DNA from: CAZFNQ01 sp964520375
GTDB lineage: Bacteria > Patescibacteriota > Saccharimonadia > Saccharimonadales > JANWIN01
DNA: 7,022 bases
Direction: 5' to 3'
NCBI GenBank assembly: GCA_964520375.1
Contig: CAZFNQ010000025.1
Coordinates: forward strand, 1 to 7,022
Both the position numbers and the translations under genes were made by a program. The notes under the pieces were generated by a model. That model was not told the origin of the DNA. It made no database searches and saw only the letters and a list, made by a program, of their open reading frames with translations. Shown here piece after piece: positions 1 through 5,135 of the stretch (its first letter is position 1; every line of letters begins with the position of its first letter).

Positions 1-7
1 TGACTAT

Positions 8-484
8 CTAAGCTAATTCGACTGTTGCGCCGGCGTCTTCTAGCGTCTTTTTGGCCGCTTCAGCATCTTCTTTCTTGGCTTTTTCAAGTACTGGTTTTGG
101 CGCACCGTCAACTATAGCTTTGGCCTCGCCAAGGCCTAAGTTGGTAATATCCTTGACTGCCTTAATAACAGCAACTTTTTGGGCGCCAGGGTCTTTTAAT
201 ACTACGTCGTATTCGCTCTTAGCTTCCTCGGCAGGTGCGGCTTCGCTGGTTGGTGCGGCGGCTACGGCTGCAGCGGGAGCAGCTGCGCTGACACCCCAAT
301 ATTCCTCTAGGAATTTAACGAATTTGCTAATTTCCAGAGCTGACATTTTGTCCAACTCACCTACGATCTTTTCAAACTCTTTGGGAGTCTTAATTTTATC
401 TGATTTCTTTTCTGTCTTAGCTTCTGCTTTTTCAGCTGGAGCTTCAGTGGTAGCCTCTTCTTTTTTTACATCTTCGTCTGCCAT
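8..484 (-). CDS. rplL: 50S ribosomal protein L7/L12 with N-terminal extension
   Basis: This is the stalk protein of the large ribosomal subunit. It binds L10 as dimers and recruits and activates translation GTPases. The 158-residue product has three recognisable parts: an N-terminal dimerisation domain (about 36-66, KEFEKIVGELDKMSALEISK), an Ala/Pro/Glu hinge (about 67-89), and a C-terminal factor-binding domain (about 90-158, with EYDVVLKDPGAQKVAVIKAV and the GLGEAKAIVDGAPK helix region). The family usually has 120-130 residues. The excess is a charged Lys/Glu/Ala/Thr-rich extension of about 35 residues at the N-terminus. The chosen ATG has a clear AGGAG at 494-498, nine bases upstream, so the extension is probably translated. 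It starts 16 bp after the rplJ stop, the usual rplJL arrangement, and should share the rplJ promoter and L10-leader control. No terminator is visible because the window ends 7 bp past the stop. Confidence 0.97.
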   Translation of the reverse strand: MADEDVKKEEATTEAPAEKAEAKTEKKSDKIKTPKEFEKIVGELDKMSALEISKFVKFLEEYWGVSAAAPAAAVAAAPTSEAAPAEEAKSEYDVVLKDPGAQKVAVIKAVKDITNLGLGEAKAIVDGAPKPVLEKAKKEDAEAAKKTLEDAGATVELA

Positions 485-500
485 AATATTGTTCTCCTAT

Positions 501-1031
501 TTACTTAATTAATTCTGCTCTAGCACTTAATACGTTCAAAACACTACGGATATTACCGCTCAGTACATTCACAAATCCACTCAGTGGTGCGCTTATGGTG
601 CCTATCAGTTGGGCACGTAGCTGGTCTTTACTTGGCAAGCTAGCCAAAGCTCTTACATCGTCCGCACTTATAAACTGTCCGTCATCCGTGAAAGCACCGA
701 CAAATTCCAATGTTGGCTGAGTTTTAGCGAAGTTGGCGATTGCCTGAGCTGGCGCAACCTCATCAATTGGGTTAAATGCATAAGCCAGCATACCTGTGAG
801 GGCGCTTTTGTCGGTGTCCTTAAACATCTCACTAGCTTCCAATGCTTTAACCATTAGGCGATTTTTTACTACCTTAATGGTAGTGCCACCAGTTCGGCTT
901 TCGCGCCTGAGCTGCTGCATAGCTTTAACCGGAGTACCTCTATAGGCAGTGATGACAGTCATTTTTGAAGTATCTAAAAGCTGGCTGATCTCATCTACTA
1001 CTTGGTGTTTCTTGTCTTTTGTTAATGCCAT
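501..1031 (-). CDS. rplJ: 50S ribosomal protein L10
   Basis: L10 anchors the L7/L12 dimers to 23S rRNA at the base of the ribosomal stalk. The 176-residue length is normal for the family. The N-terminal rRNA-binding domain begins MALTKDKKHQVVDEISQLL and contains the conserved segment around YRGTPVKAMQQLRRESR and KVVKNRLMVKAL. The C-terminal helix (about 145-176, LSGFVNVLSGNIRSVLNVLSA) is the L7/L12-binding tail. The ATG is preceded by AAAGGA (1037-1042) with five bases between, a good ribosome binding site. It lies directly upstream of rplL. Upstream are a canonical L10 leader, an intrinsic terminator acting as attenuator, and a promoter, so rplJL is very likely its own autoregulated operon. 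In many bacteria rplJL follows rplA directly. Here rplA is almost 5 kb away, with nucleotide genes between. Confidence 0.97.
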   Translation of the reverse strand: MALTKDKKHQVVDEISQLLDTSKMTVITAYRGTPVKAMQQLRRESRTGGTTIKVVKNRLMVKALEASEMFKDTDKSALTGMLAYAFNPIDEVAPAQAIANFAKTQPTLEFVGAFTDDGQFISADDVRALASLPSKDQLRAQLIGTISAPLSGFVNVLSGNIRSVLNVLSARAELIK

Positions 1032-1090
1032 TATGATCCTTTATAGTTTTCTTGCTCGCTTCGACTAAGTCGAGGGATTAGTTACCGTAA

Positions 1091-1118
1091 TAAAAAAGCC
1101 TTTGGATATTCCAAAGAC
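1091..1118 (-). terminator. Attenuator terminator in the rplJ leader
   Basis: On the minus strand GUCUUUGGA (1118-1110), loop AUA, and UCCAAAGGC (1106-1098) form a 9-bp hairpin (one G-U pair). It is followed by six U (1097-1092), a textbook intrinsic terminator. It lies between the L10 leader and the rplJ start, about 60 nt before the ATG, so it must be read through for rplJL to be expressed. Its 5' arm, UGUCUUUGG (1119-1111), is exactly complementary to CCAAAGACA (1191-1183) inside the L10 leader. That pairing would make an antiterminator that excludes the terminator. Confidence 0.85.
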
Positions 1119-1148
1119 AAATTACGAGAGAACAAGTGTATTGTTTCT

Positions 1149-1192
1149 ACCTCGGCGACGAATTAAGCTTGTTTGCAGTCGCTGTCTTTGGT
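1149..1192 (-). promoter_or_regulatory. L10 leader (kink-turn, autoregulatory site for L10-L7/L12)
   Basis: Read on the minus strand, this has the L10-leader architecture known from E. coli and B. subtilis (Rfam L10_leader). ACC (1192-1190) pairs with GGU (1151-1149). Between this and the next stem lie the asymmetric strands AAAGACA (1189-1183) and CGA (1154-1152), matching the family's conserved AGACAGC and GCCGAGGU. Then GCGAC (1182-1178) pairs with GUCGC (1159-1155), and the apical part carries the conserved CUUAAU. The site should bind the L10(L7/L12) complex and repress rplJL when ribosomal stalk protein is in excess. It begins only a few bases after the predicted transcription start. 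Confidence 0.9.
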
Positions 1193-1202
1193 AACTCAAC
1201 AC

Positions 1203-1231
1203 AGTCTAACAGATGAATGCCAGGAAATCAA
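1203..1231 (-). promoter_or_regulatory. Predicted sigma70-type promoter of rplJL
   Basis: On the minus strand, TTGATT (1231-1226) and TAGACT (1208-1203) are separated by exactly 17 bp, each matching 4 of 6 consensus bases. The expected start is near the A at 1196, immediately before the first stem of the L10 leader at 1192. That placement supports the assignment more than the hexamers alone do. Confidence 0.55.
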
Positions 1232-1319
1232 GGATTTGGACTAGCTGTACCGATAATCAAGCTGGCAAGGCTTCCCTACTAAAAGCGTGAGGTGTTAAGG
1301 AGGCTTTGCGATTAACAGC

Positions 1320-1419
1320 NNNNNNNNNNNNNNNNNNNNNNNNNNNNNNNNNNNNNNNNNNNNNNNNNNNNNNNNNNNNNNNNNNNNNNNNNNNNNNNNN
1401 NNNNNNNNNNNNNNNNNNN
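1320..1419. other. Assembly gap (100 N) between the divergent rplJL and plus-strand promoters
   Basis: This is a run of exactly 100 N, probably a fixed-size scaffold placeholder, so the true distance is unknown. The flank at 1232-1319 holds no gene, terminator or RNA that I recognise. The gap could hide a whole small gene or a tRNA, so the claim that rplJL and the plus-strand unit are direct neighbours depends on it. Confidence 0.9.
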
Positions 1420-1423
1420 CCTA

Positions 1424-1452
1424 TTGACAAGCCGTTATAAGCGGCGTACATT
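1424..1452 (+). promoter_or_regulatory. Strong predicted promoter of the plus-strand unit
   Basis: A perfect -35 hexamer TTGACA (1424-1429) is followed after exactly 17 bp by TACATT (1447-1452), which matches 4 of 6 bases of the -10 consensus. Transcription would start near 1459-1461 and run rightward through the structured leader toward the gene at 1630. It is among the best promoter matches in the window, on the strand opposite to all recognised genes. Confidence 0.6.
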
Positions 1453-1459
1453 AGCTATT

Positions 1460-1610
1460 CGTGAAGACTTACTTCAACCCAATTATTGCAATCACGCACT
1501 ATGGCCGTATATTCGGTCTCGTGTTTGTCATTGCATAACCAGGGTTGGAGCAGCCAATAACATAGAAAAAAAGTAAAACCGAGCTCCAACCATAAGGGAA
1601 CTCGGTTTTT
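1460..1610 (+). ncRNA. Structured leader or small RNA of unknown class
   Basis: About 150 nt lie between the predicted transcription start and the end of a terminator. Visible pairings are a 5-bp hairpin TGAAG/CTTCA (1462-1466 with 1472-1476) and a long-range stem TGCAAT/ATTGCA (1487-1492 with 1530-1535). The latter encloses CACG/CGTG (1493-1496 with 1520-1523) and CCG/CGG (1505-1507 with 1514-1516). A further 9-bp match, GGTTGGAGC (1543-1551) with GCTCCAACC (1583-1591), invades the upper part of the terminator stem. This looks like either a cis-acting attenuator for the 94-codon gene or a separate small RNA. I do not recognise a known riboswitch, T-box, SRP RNA or tRNA in it. Confidence 0.4.
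1575..1610. terminator. Bidirectional intrinsic terminator
   Basis: AAAACCGAG (1575-1583) pairs with CTCGGTTTT (1601-1609). The stem is extended inward by TCC/GGA (1585-1587 with 1597-1599) across one C-A mismatch. On the plus strand it ends in a T run. On the minus strand the same hairpin is followed by TTTTACTTTTTTT (from 1578 down to 1566), so it can also end leftward transcripts arriving from thyX. In the plus direction it lies only 20 bp before the start codon at 1630, so it either closes a small RNA or attenuates that gene. Confidence 0.8.
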
Positions 1611-1629
1611 ATGTTTTAGGAGATAGATT

Positions 1630-1914
1630 ATGTACGGAGGTAGAAGAAACGAAGCCCAACGGAAAAATTTTGTATTGGTGACACAACACCTTGCTATTGA
1701 ACGTTTTTATGCTGAAGCTGAGGGACGGCTACCCGACGGAATTGATTCACTATCTATGAGCGCTTGTGCGCTTGGACATGCGGCTTTAAGCCGACACGGC
1801 GATTCCCGAAAAGGTCGGCTAGAGGCTTTATTGAATCGAGCTTCAGATATGGCCGATTTACGAACATCAGGTGAACTTTCTCAAGAGCATTTAACATTAG
1901 CTGAGCCAGAATAA
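1630..1914 (+). CDS. Hypothetical protein, 94 residues
   Basis: I do not recognise this gene. The ATG is preceded by a strong AGGAG (1618-1622) with seven bases of spacing, which decides the start and argues that it is really translated. The protein looks soluble: there is no signal peptide or membrane segment. The N-terminus is basic (MYGGRRNEAQRK), the middle is probably helical, with an Ala-rich stretch (SMSACALGHAALSRHGDSRK), and the C-terminus is acidic. Arginine greatly outnumbers lysine, unlike the lysine-rich ribosomal proteins nearby. It is the first gene of a two-gene plus-strand unit behind a strong promoter and a terminator-like hairpin, with the next gene 17 bp downstream. No function is assigned. 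A small regulatory or DNA-binding protein is possible, but nothing in the sequence proves it. Confidence 0.65.
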   Translation: MYGGRRNEAQRKNFVLVTQHLAIERFYAEAEGRLPDGIDSLSMSACALGHAALSRHGDSRKGRLEALLNRASDMADLRTSGELSQEHLTLAEPE

Positions 1915-1931
1915 ATTATTAAGTAAAGAAT

Positions 1932-2312
1932 ATGAATTTAAAATCTATAACTATGAATACCAATGAATCAATAAATCAATCCGTGCAATCTGGTACACCA
2001 GCAGATTTAATAATAAGTGGCTTATTATCTGATGAAAATGAACTTGTTGCCGCAGAAGGTATAGCTCGTCACTACAGACAATTCCAAGAAGGTATAGAAG
2101 ATAGGTTTATTAGATATTTCGATGTCATGAAACACCGGACACTTCATGATTTGTTTGCCAAGAGTGTTGATCTGCTACCAATTGACGCCATCGTTGAGGG
2201 TCGAGAGGTTGTCTGGAGTACGGAAAATAGAGGAATAGTAAGAATGATGATGTCTGATAACTTAGATGTGTTAAGTGGAGTTTTTTACTACCCACTGGCG
2301 GCCGACGTTTGA
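1932..2312 (+). CDS. Hypothetical protein, 126 residues
   Basis: I do not recognise this gene. It follows the 94-codon gene by 17 bp and is probably co-transcribed with it. The ribosome binding site is weak (AAAG at 1926-1929). A later ATG at codon 8 is possible but has no better site. The protein is acidic and soluble-looking, without membrane segments. It has a Ser/Asn/Thr-rich N-terminus (about 1-22) and a probably helical middle (about 24-85, with IARHYRQFQEGIEDRFIRYF and a leucine-containing segment). The C-terminus is more hydrophobic (VLSGVFYYPLAADV). Its last 25 bp overlap the 3' end of thyX on the other strand, so the two transcripts converge and overlap. Base composition is more AT-rich than in the thyX region, which may indicate a different history. 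The two-gene arrangement resembles small regulatory or defence pairs only in shape, so no function is claimed. Confidence 0.6.
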   Translation: MNLKSITMNTNESINQSVQSGTPADLIISGLLSDENELVAAEGIARHYRQFQEGIEDRFIRYFDVMKHRTLHDLFAKSVDLLPIDAIVEGREVVWSTENRGIVRMMMSDNLDVLSGVFYYPLAADV

Positions 2313-3517
2313 TCGACGGTTTTATCCAATTGCTTTAGCTTAAACTGGGTATAACGCTCGGCCGCTAGTCGGGTTAGTTCTTCATCCTCGCCTTGATTCA
2401 CGAATTTCATAGCCTCAGCCAGCATGGGGTGGACTTCGGCTAGTTTTTCATGCATTTGTTGCACTAGTTTTCGATAACCCGGATGGCCTTGCGGGCTGGT
2501 GCGCAGCTCATGCAAATGAAAGGCTTCGCGGGCGTTATAAGTAATTTTCCAGCGCATTTTATGACCTAGAAGCGTGGCGTATTGTGCTTCAAGTGTATAG
2601 TCGGCAGCCTGCATGGCACTGTAGAGCTCCAAACTCAGGTCAAAGCACTTGTTATAATCCTCAACTAGTCCTGCCTCGTCAATTAGCGGAGGTACATCAA
2701 ATCCGTAACGCGGTGTTAAGGCTTGCCATTCAAAGGCGTCTACTATTCTATGACGCTGCAGATCACGGAATATCCCATAATCGCAAAGCAAATCCCAGCT
2801 GTAGTGGGCTTTTTCTATAGCTCGTCCCGGTTTATGTCGGCGGTTTAGCCGCTCTCCTATATATGACTTGAAGACTTCTTCTTTCTTTTCCATTGGCCAT
2901 TTATTAACTTCCTTCTGGATTTGTTCAAGCGCCAAGTTGCTATGTTCATATAGCATGTCCGGTACTAGCTCCAGTTCATTACGGGGCCAAACCTGCGTTA
3001 AAATAACTGGTTCGTCTTGCTGGCCGTAGTGCGGAGGCAAATATTTAAAGCTTAGCTGCTTAACGGCGTTATAGGTGTTAGCCTTGTAGGCAGTTAGGGC
3101 GCCGCCGCGGTCAGGTTTGTCAGCGCGTTCCAAAAACGTCGGCATGACTTTTCGGGCTTCTGCCAGGATTTTTTGCCCGGTTTGACGAGCCTCAGGCAGC
3201 TCATCGCTAAGTAGATGCATAATTAGGCTCTCCAGGGCTTGACCCGAGGCGTAAATACCGACAGTTGCCTGTGCAGCCACCGGCAATACTGGCCGTACGG
3301 CGTCACAAGCTTGTGCGCGGGTAGCAGTCCGCCAAGCTCCGTCCTGATCTTTTTTAGGAACTGTCGAGTTTTTCTGTATATAAGTGGTAAGCTGGCGCAC
3401 CATCTTGGAATACAAATCAAAAATTTTATCAATTGTGGTGGTGTAGTGTTTTTTGGTCTTAATGTCCAGATAAGCCGGCGTAAAATATTTGTATTTGCCC
3501 CTGCTATCTTTTTGGTC
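2288..3517 (-). CDS. thyX: Flavin-dependent thymidylate synthase, tandem ThyX domains (5' part missing in gap)
   Basis: ThyX makes dTMP from dUMP using FAD, NADPH and methylenetetrahydrofolate. The visible 409 codons cover the end of one ThyX-like domain and a complete second one; residues are numbered on the frame running through the gap from 4357. In the first domain a KYKYFTP segment (289-295) and a C-terminal block AVRPVLPVAAQ (353-363) are visible. However, the usual N-A-R and L-R nucleotide-binding pattern is replaced (YASGQALESL, 369-378). The second domain has RHRIVDAFEWQALTPRYG (535-552), a stretched, degenerate version of the ThyX signature RHRxxSxNExSxRY. It keeps NAREAFHLHELRTS (608-621). 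The second domain thus keeps its dUMP-side block while its signature is altered; the first domain's signature would lie in the gap. The frame is open through the gap into the thymidylate kinase segment, so a Tmk-ThyX fusion is possible but unproven. The TAG stop is at 2288. Confidence 0.85.
   Translation of the reverse strand, partial: DQKDSRGKYKYFTPAYLDIKTKKHYTTTIDKIFDLYSKMVRQLTTYIQKNSTVPKKDQDGAWRTATRAQACDAVRPVLPVAAQATVGIYASGQALESLIMHLLSDELPEARQTGQKILAEARKVMPTFLERADKPDRGGALTAYKANTYNAVKQLSFKYLPPHYGQQDEPVILTQVWPRNELELVPDMLYEHSNLALEQIQKEVNKWPMEKKEEVFKSYIGERLNRRHKPGRAIEKAHYSWDLLCDYGIFRDLQRHRIVDAFEWQALTPRYGFDVPPLIDEAGLVEDYNKCFDLSLELYSAMQAADYTLEAQYATLLGHKMRWKITYNAREAFHLHELRTSPQGHPGYRKLVQQMHEKLAEVHPMLAEAMKFVNQGEDEELTRLAAERYTQFKLKQLDKTVDQTSAASG
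2301..2324 (+). terminator. Weak possible terminator at the end of the plus-strand unit
   Basis: CCG-A-CG (2302-2307) can pair with CG-A-CGG (2314-2319) around a loop holding the TGA stop of the 126-codon gene, followed by TTTTAT. The stem is short and has an A-A mismatch, and it lies inside the thyX coding end. It is the only terminator-like structure seen there, so this is a tentative call. Confidence 0.2.
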
Positions 3518-3617
3518 NNNNNNNNNNNNNNNNNNNNNNNNNNNNNNNNNNNNNNNNNNNNNNNNNNNNNNNNNNNNNNNNNNNNNNNNNNNNNNNNNNN
3601 NNNNNNNNNNNNNNNNN
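3518..3617. other. Assembly gap (100 N) between thymidylate kinase and ThyX segments
   Basis: This is a run of exactly 100 N, like the other gap, so probably a placeholder. It nominally holds about 34 codons. A ThyX domain normally has about 80 residues before its RHR signature, and neither those nor the signature are visible after the gap. The real missing stretch is therefore probably longer than 100 bases. It may contain the thymidylate kinase stop and thyX start, or a linker. Confidence 0.9.
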
Positions 3618-4345
3618 GAGTCTGCCCTTAAAATAGGCCCGGGTTGTTTATTGGCAATAATCTCACCGACCGACGCCGGCGCGGAAGTAGCCAAAGCATT
3701 GGAGCTTCGTTTAGACATTACGTCGGTAACCAGCTGCCAGACTTGTTTAAATACATCCTCGACTTTATCGATGGCAAAAACTACTGGTAATCCGCGTTGC
3801 CTAGCTTCCCATAAGTAACCGGCTCTAACCCGTTCTAAAAATGCTTCATCCAGGCTATCAAATCTTTCTTTGCTGCGCCGAGCAGCAGCCCGGTTATGCA
3901 ATATGGAAACTGGCGCATCTAAAATGATAGTCAAGTCAGGCTCCATACCGGAGACTGCGAATTGGATGATGCTATTGATCGTCTGGTAATCAGGTACGTC
4001 ACCGCGGCCATAGTATTGTATGGCCAGCGTTGTCAGATAGTTTCTATCAACTAAGCAAGTGATACCTTGAGCAATACTTTTTTTAATAATTTCCAGCGAC
4101 TGGGAACGGGCGGCATTATATAGCAGCACCTCGGTACGGGTATTCATAGGATAAATCGGGTCTTGGGTCAGGCTGCGGATGGTTCTAGCTGTTAAGTCGC
4201 TTTGGCTGTCTGGCTCGCGTAGGACTCTAACTGGTAAATCGGCGGCCCTTAGTTGGGCGGCCACCAGCATTATCTGACTGGTCTTACCGACACCTTCAGG
4301 CCCTTCAATAACTATGTATTTACCGGGTCGTGGTGGGTCAGTCAT
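3618..4345 (-). CDS. tmk: Thymidylate kinase (3' end in gap; possible fusion to ThyX)
   Basis: Tmk phosphorylates dTMP to dTDP with ATP in the cytoplasm. With residues counted from an upstream ATG at 4357, the sequence shows a P-loop GPEGVGKT (19-26) and REPD (47-50) in place of the usual REPGG. It also shows TEVLLYNAARSQ (75-86), matching the family's TELLLFxAxRxQ, and DRNYLTTLAIQYYG (104-117), matching DRYxxSxxAYQG. A lid-like Arg-rich segment RAAARRSKERFD follows. The catalytic fold ends near residue 212. A Ser/Ala/Pro-rich tail then runs into the gap. I prefer the ATG at 4345 (fifth codon of the longer frame), because it brings the P-loop to the usual distance from the N-terminus. It overlaps the dcd stop by 8 bp, which suggests translational coupling. 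The 4357 start overlaps by 20 bp and cannot be excluded. The job fits the neighbours dcd and thyX. Confidence 0.88.
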
Positions 4346-5051
4346 AAGCCATTCCATCTATTTTAGTCGGCATAGTTCGACTGTCTTTATATGCCTGCGG
4401 TAGTAGCATGTCCGGAGCCCAGATTTTAATAATTGTTTCTATATCAGTGCCAGTTTGGTACTTGCCGCTAAAGCCTTTGTCACGGCCTTGACCGTAGTTG
4501 CCAGCTACTTCGCCAGTTTCATGGAATACCGCTTGAGCAATGCGCTCGCCAACCGGCAATATAACTGTCTCGCGGTGGTTAAGGTTGTAAATCTCAAGTG
4601 TTAAGCGGTTAATGTAACCGGGATCGACCCAACCAGCGTCAAAGCAAACCGCAACTCCATTTCTAGCCCAGCTGGAACGGGCTCTCAGATCATAGGCGCC
4701 AGGTGGTTTAATGCCCAAAAATTCATGAGTGTGGGCCAGTATTCGCTCGCCTGGCTTCAGGGCTATGACTGGGTGATCGATCGGGATGCCATGAAGTGGC
4801 GTTATGCCGTTAAGCTGGCTCCACTGACCGTGGGGAATCGCCTTGTAGGGGCCGTCAAAATAGCGTTCAACGTCCTCGCGGTCAAACGGATTGTAAATAG
4901 TCCGCTCATTCATCCGCTCAATCCGGTAAAAATAATAACCCAGGGTGACATCCAAGCTAGCATGGGCTACATGCTTCGGGTTAAGCGGCGTGCAAATAAT
5001 ATGCCCCTCATCAATAGCCTGCCTGATTTGAATGTTGCTATATACTCCCAT
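4338..5051 (-). CDS. dcd: dCTP deaminase (dUTPase-fold family)
   Basis: Dcd deaminates dCTP to dUTP, feeding dTMP synthesis. Some relatives also hydrolyse dUTP to dUMP. The 237-residue product contains the family core: RARSSWARNG (123-132), matching GRSSLARLG with the catalytic-region Ser and Arg (S127, R130); AGWVDPGY (139-146); and TLEIYN (151-156), in which E153 corresponds to the catalytic glutamate of E. coli Dcd. PVGERIAQ (166-173) and a GKYQ near 196-199, close to the usual C-terminus, follow. Extra residues in the middle (about 45-90) and a tail of about 38 residues after GKYQ make it longer than E. coli Dcd (193). The start ATG has GGAAAGAG (5056-5063) upstream. The gene overlaps tmk and precedes thyX, placing it in a dTTP-supply unit. 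Whether it is mono- or bifunctional cannot be read from the motifs. Confidence 0.9.
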   Translation of the reverse strand: MGVYSNIQIRQAIDEGHIICTPLNPKHVAHASLDVTLGYYFYRIERMNERTIYNPFDREDVERYFDGPYKAIPHGQWSQLNGITPLHGIPIDHPVIALKPGERILAHTHEFLGIKPPGAYDLRARSSWARNGVAVCFDAGWVDPGYINRLTLEIYNLNHRETVILPVGERIAQAVFHETGEVAGNYGQGRDKGFSGKYQTGTDIETIIKIWAPDMLLPQAYKDSRTMPTKIDGMAYD

Positions 5052-5066
5052 AATTCTCTTTCCATT

Positions 5067-5105
5067 TACTATTGTACGAAATAATTTGACACTTAAACAA
5101 TAGTA
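5067..5105 (-). promoter_or_regulatory. Predicted dcd promoter framed by a 9-bp inverted repeat
   Basis: On the minus strand, TTGTTT (5100-5095) and TACAAT (5076-5071) are spaced by 18 bp. The -10 matches 5 of 6 consensus bases and the -35 only 3. Two perfect 9-bp inverted arms, TACTATTGT (5067-5075) and ACAATAGTA (5097-5105) on the plus strand, lie over the -10 and -35 positions. Transcription would start near 5064, about 13 nt before the dcd ATG. The dyad could be an operator, but no regulator is known here. Confidence 0.4.
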
Positions 5106-5119
5106 ATATGAAATATTAC
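5103..5119. repeat. AT-rich palindrome between the dNMP kinase-like gene and dcd
   Basis: GTAATAT-GAA-ATATTAC is a perfect 7-3-7 inverted repeat that overlaps the end of the larger dyad by 3 bp. On the minus strand it could form an AU-only-rich hairpin after the kinase-like gene stop, but no clean U run follows. It could be a second operator site or a weak terminator. Confidence 0.4.
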
Positions 5120-5135
5120 AACTACTTTTCTAAAA

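Noticed and set aside
51..512. Plus-strand open frame over rplL
   Set aside because: It is the antisense shadow of a clear L7/L12 gene. Other plus-strand frames over rplA, tmk, dcd and the kinase-like gene are rejected for the same reason.
1257..1451. Minus-strand open frame spanning the first N gap
   Set aside because: More than half of it is N, it has no ribosome binding site, and the visible ends match nothing. It also lies over the plus-strand promoter.
1501..1560. A 19-codon leader peptide frame (ATG at 1501, TAA at 1558-1560) whose end overlaps the competing stem
   Set aside because: It would suit translation-coupled attenuation, but there is no Shine-Dalgarno before the ATG and no run of regulatory codons (only one Trp). 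It may be chance.
1541..1610. T-box riboswitch or SRP RNA (AGGGTTGGAGCAGCC looks slightly like both)
   Set aside because: The T-box core AGGGTGGNACCGCG is not present. The SRP RNA GGAA tetraloop with its symmetric flanks is absent, and no tRNA-like arms are seen.
1630..2312. Toxin-antitoxin pair
   Set aside because: Gene sizes and arrangement would allow it, but neither protein shows a motif I recognise from a toxin or antitoxin family.
5067..5119. NrdR box upstream of dcd
   Set aside because: The palindromes do not match the ACACWATATATWGT-like consensus in sequence or in paired spacing.
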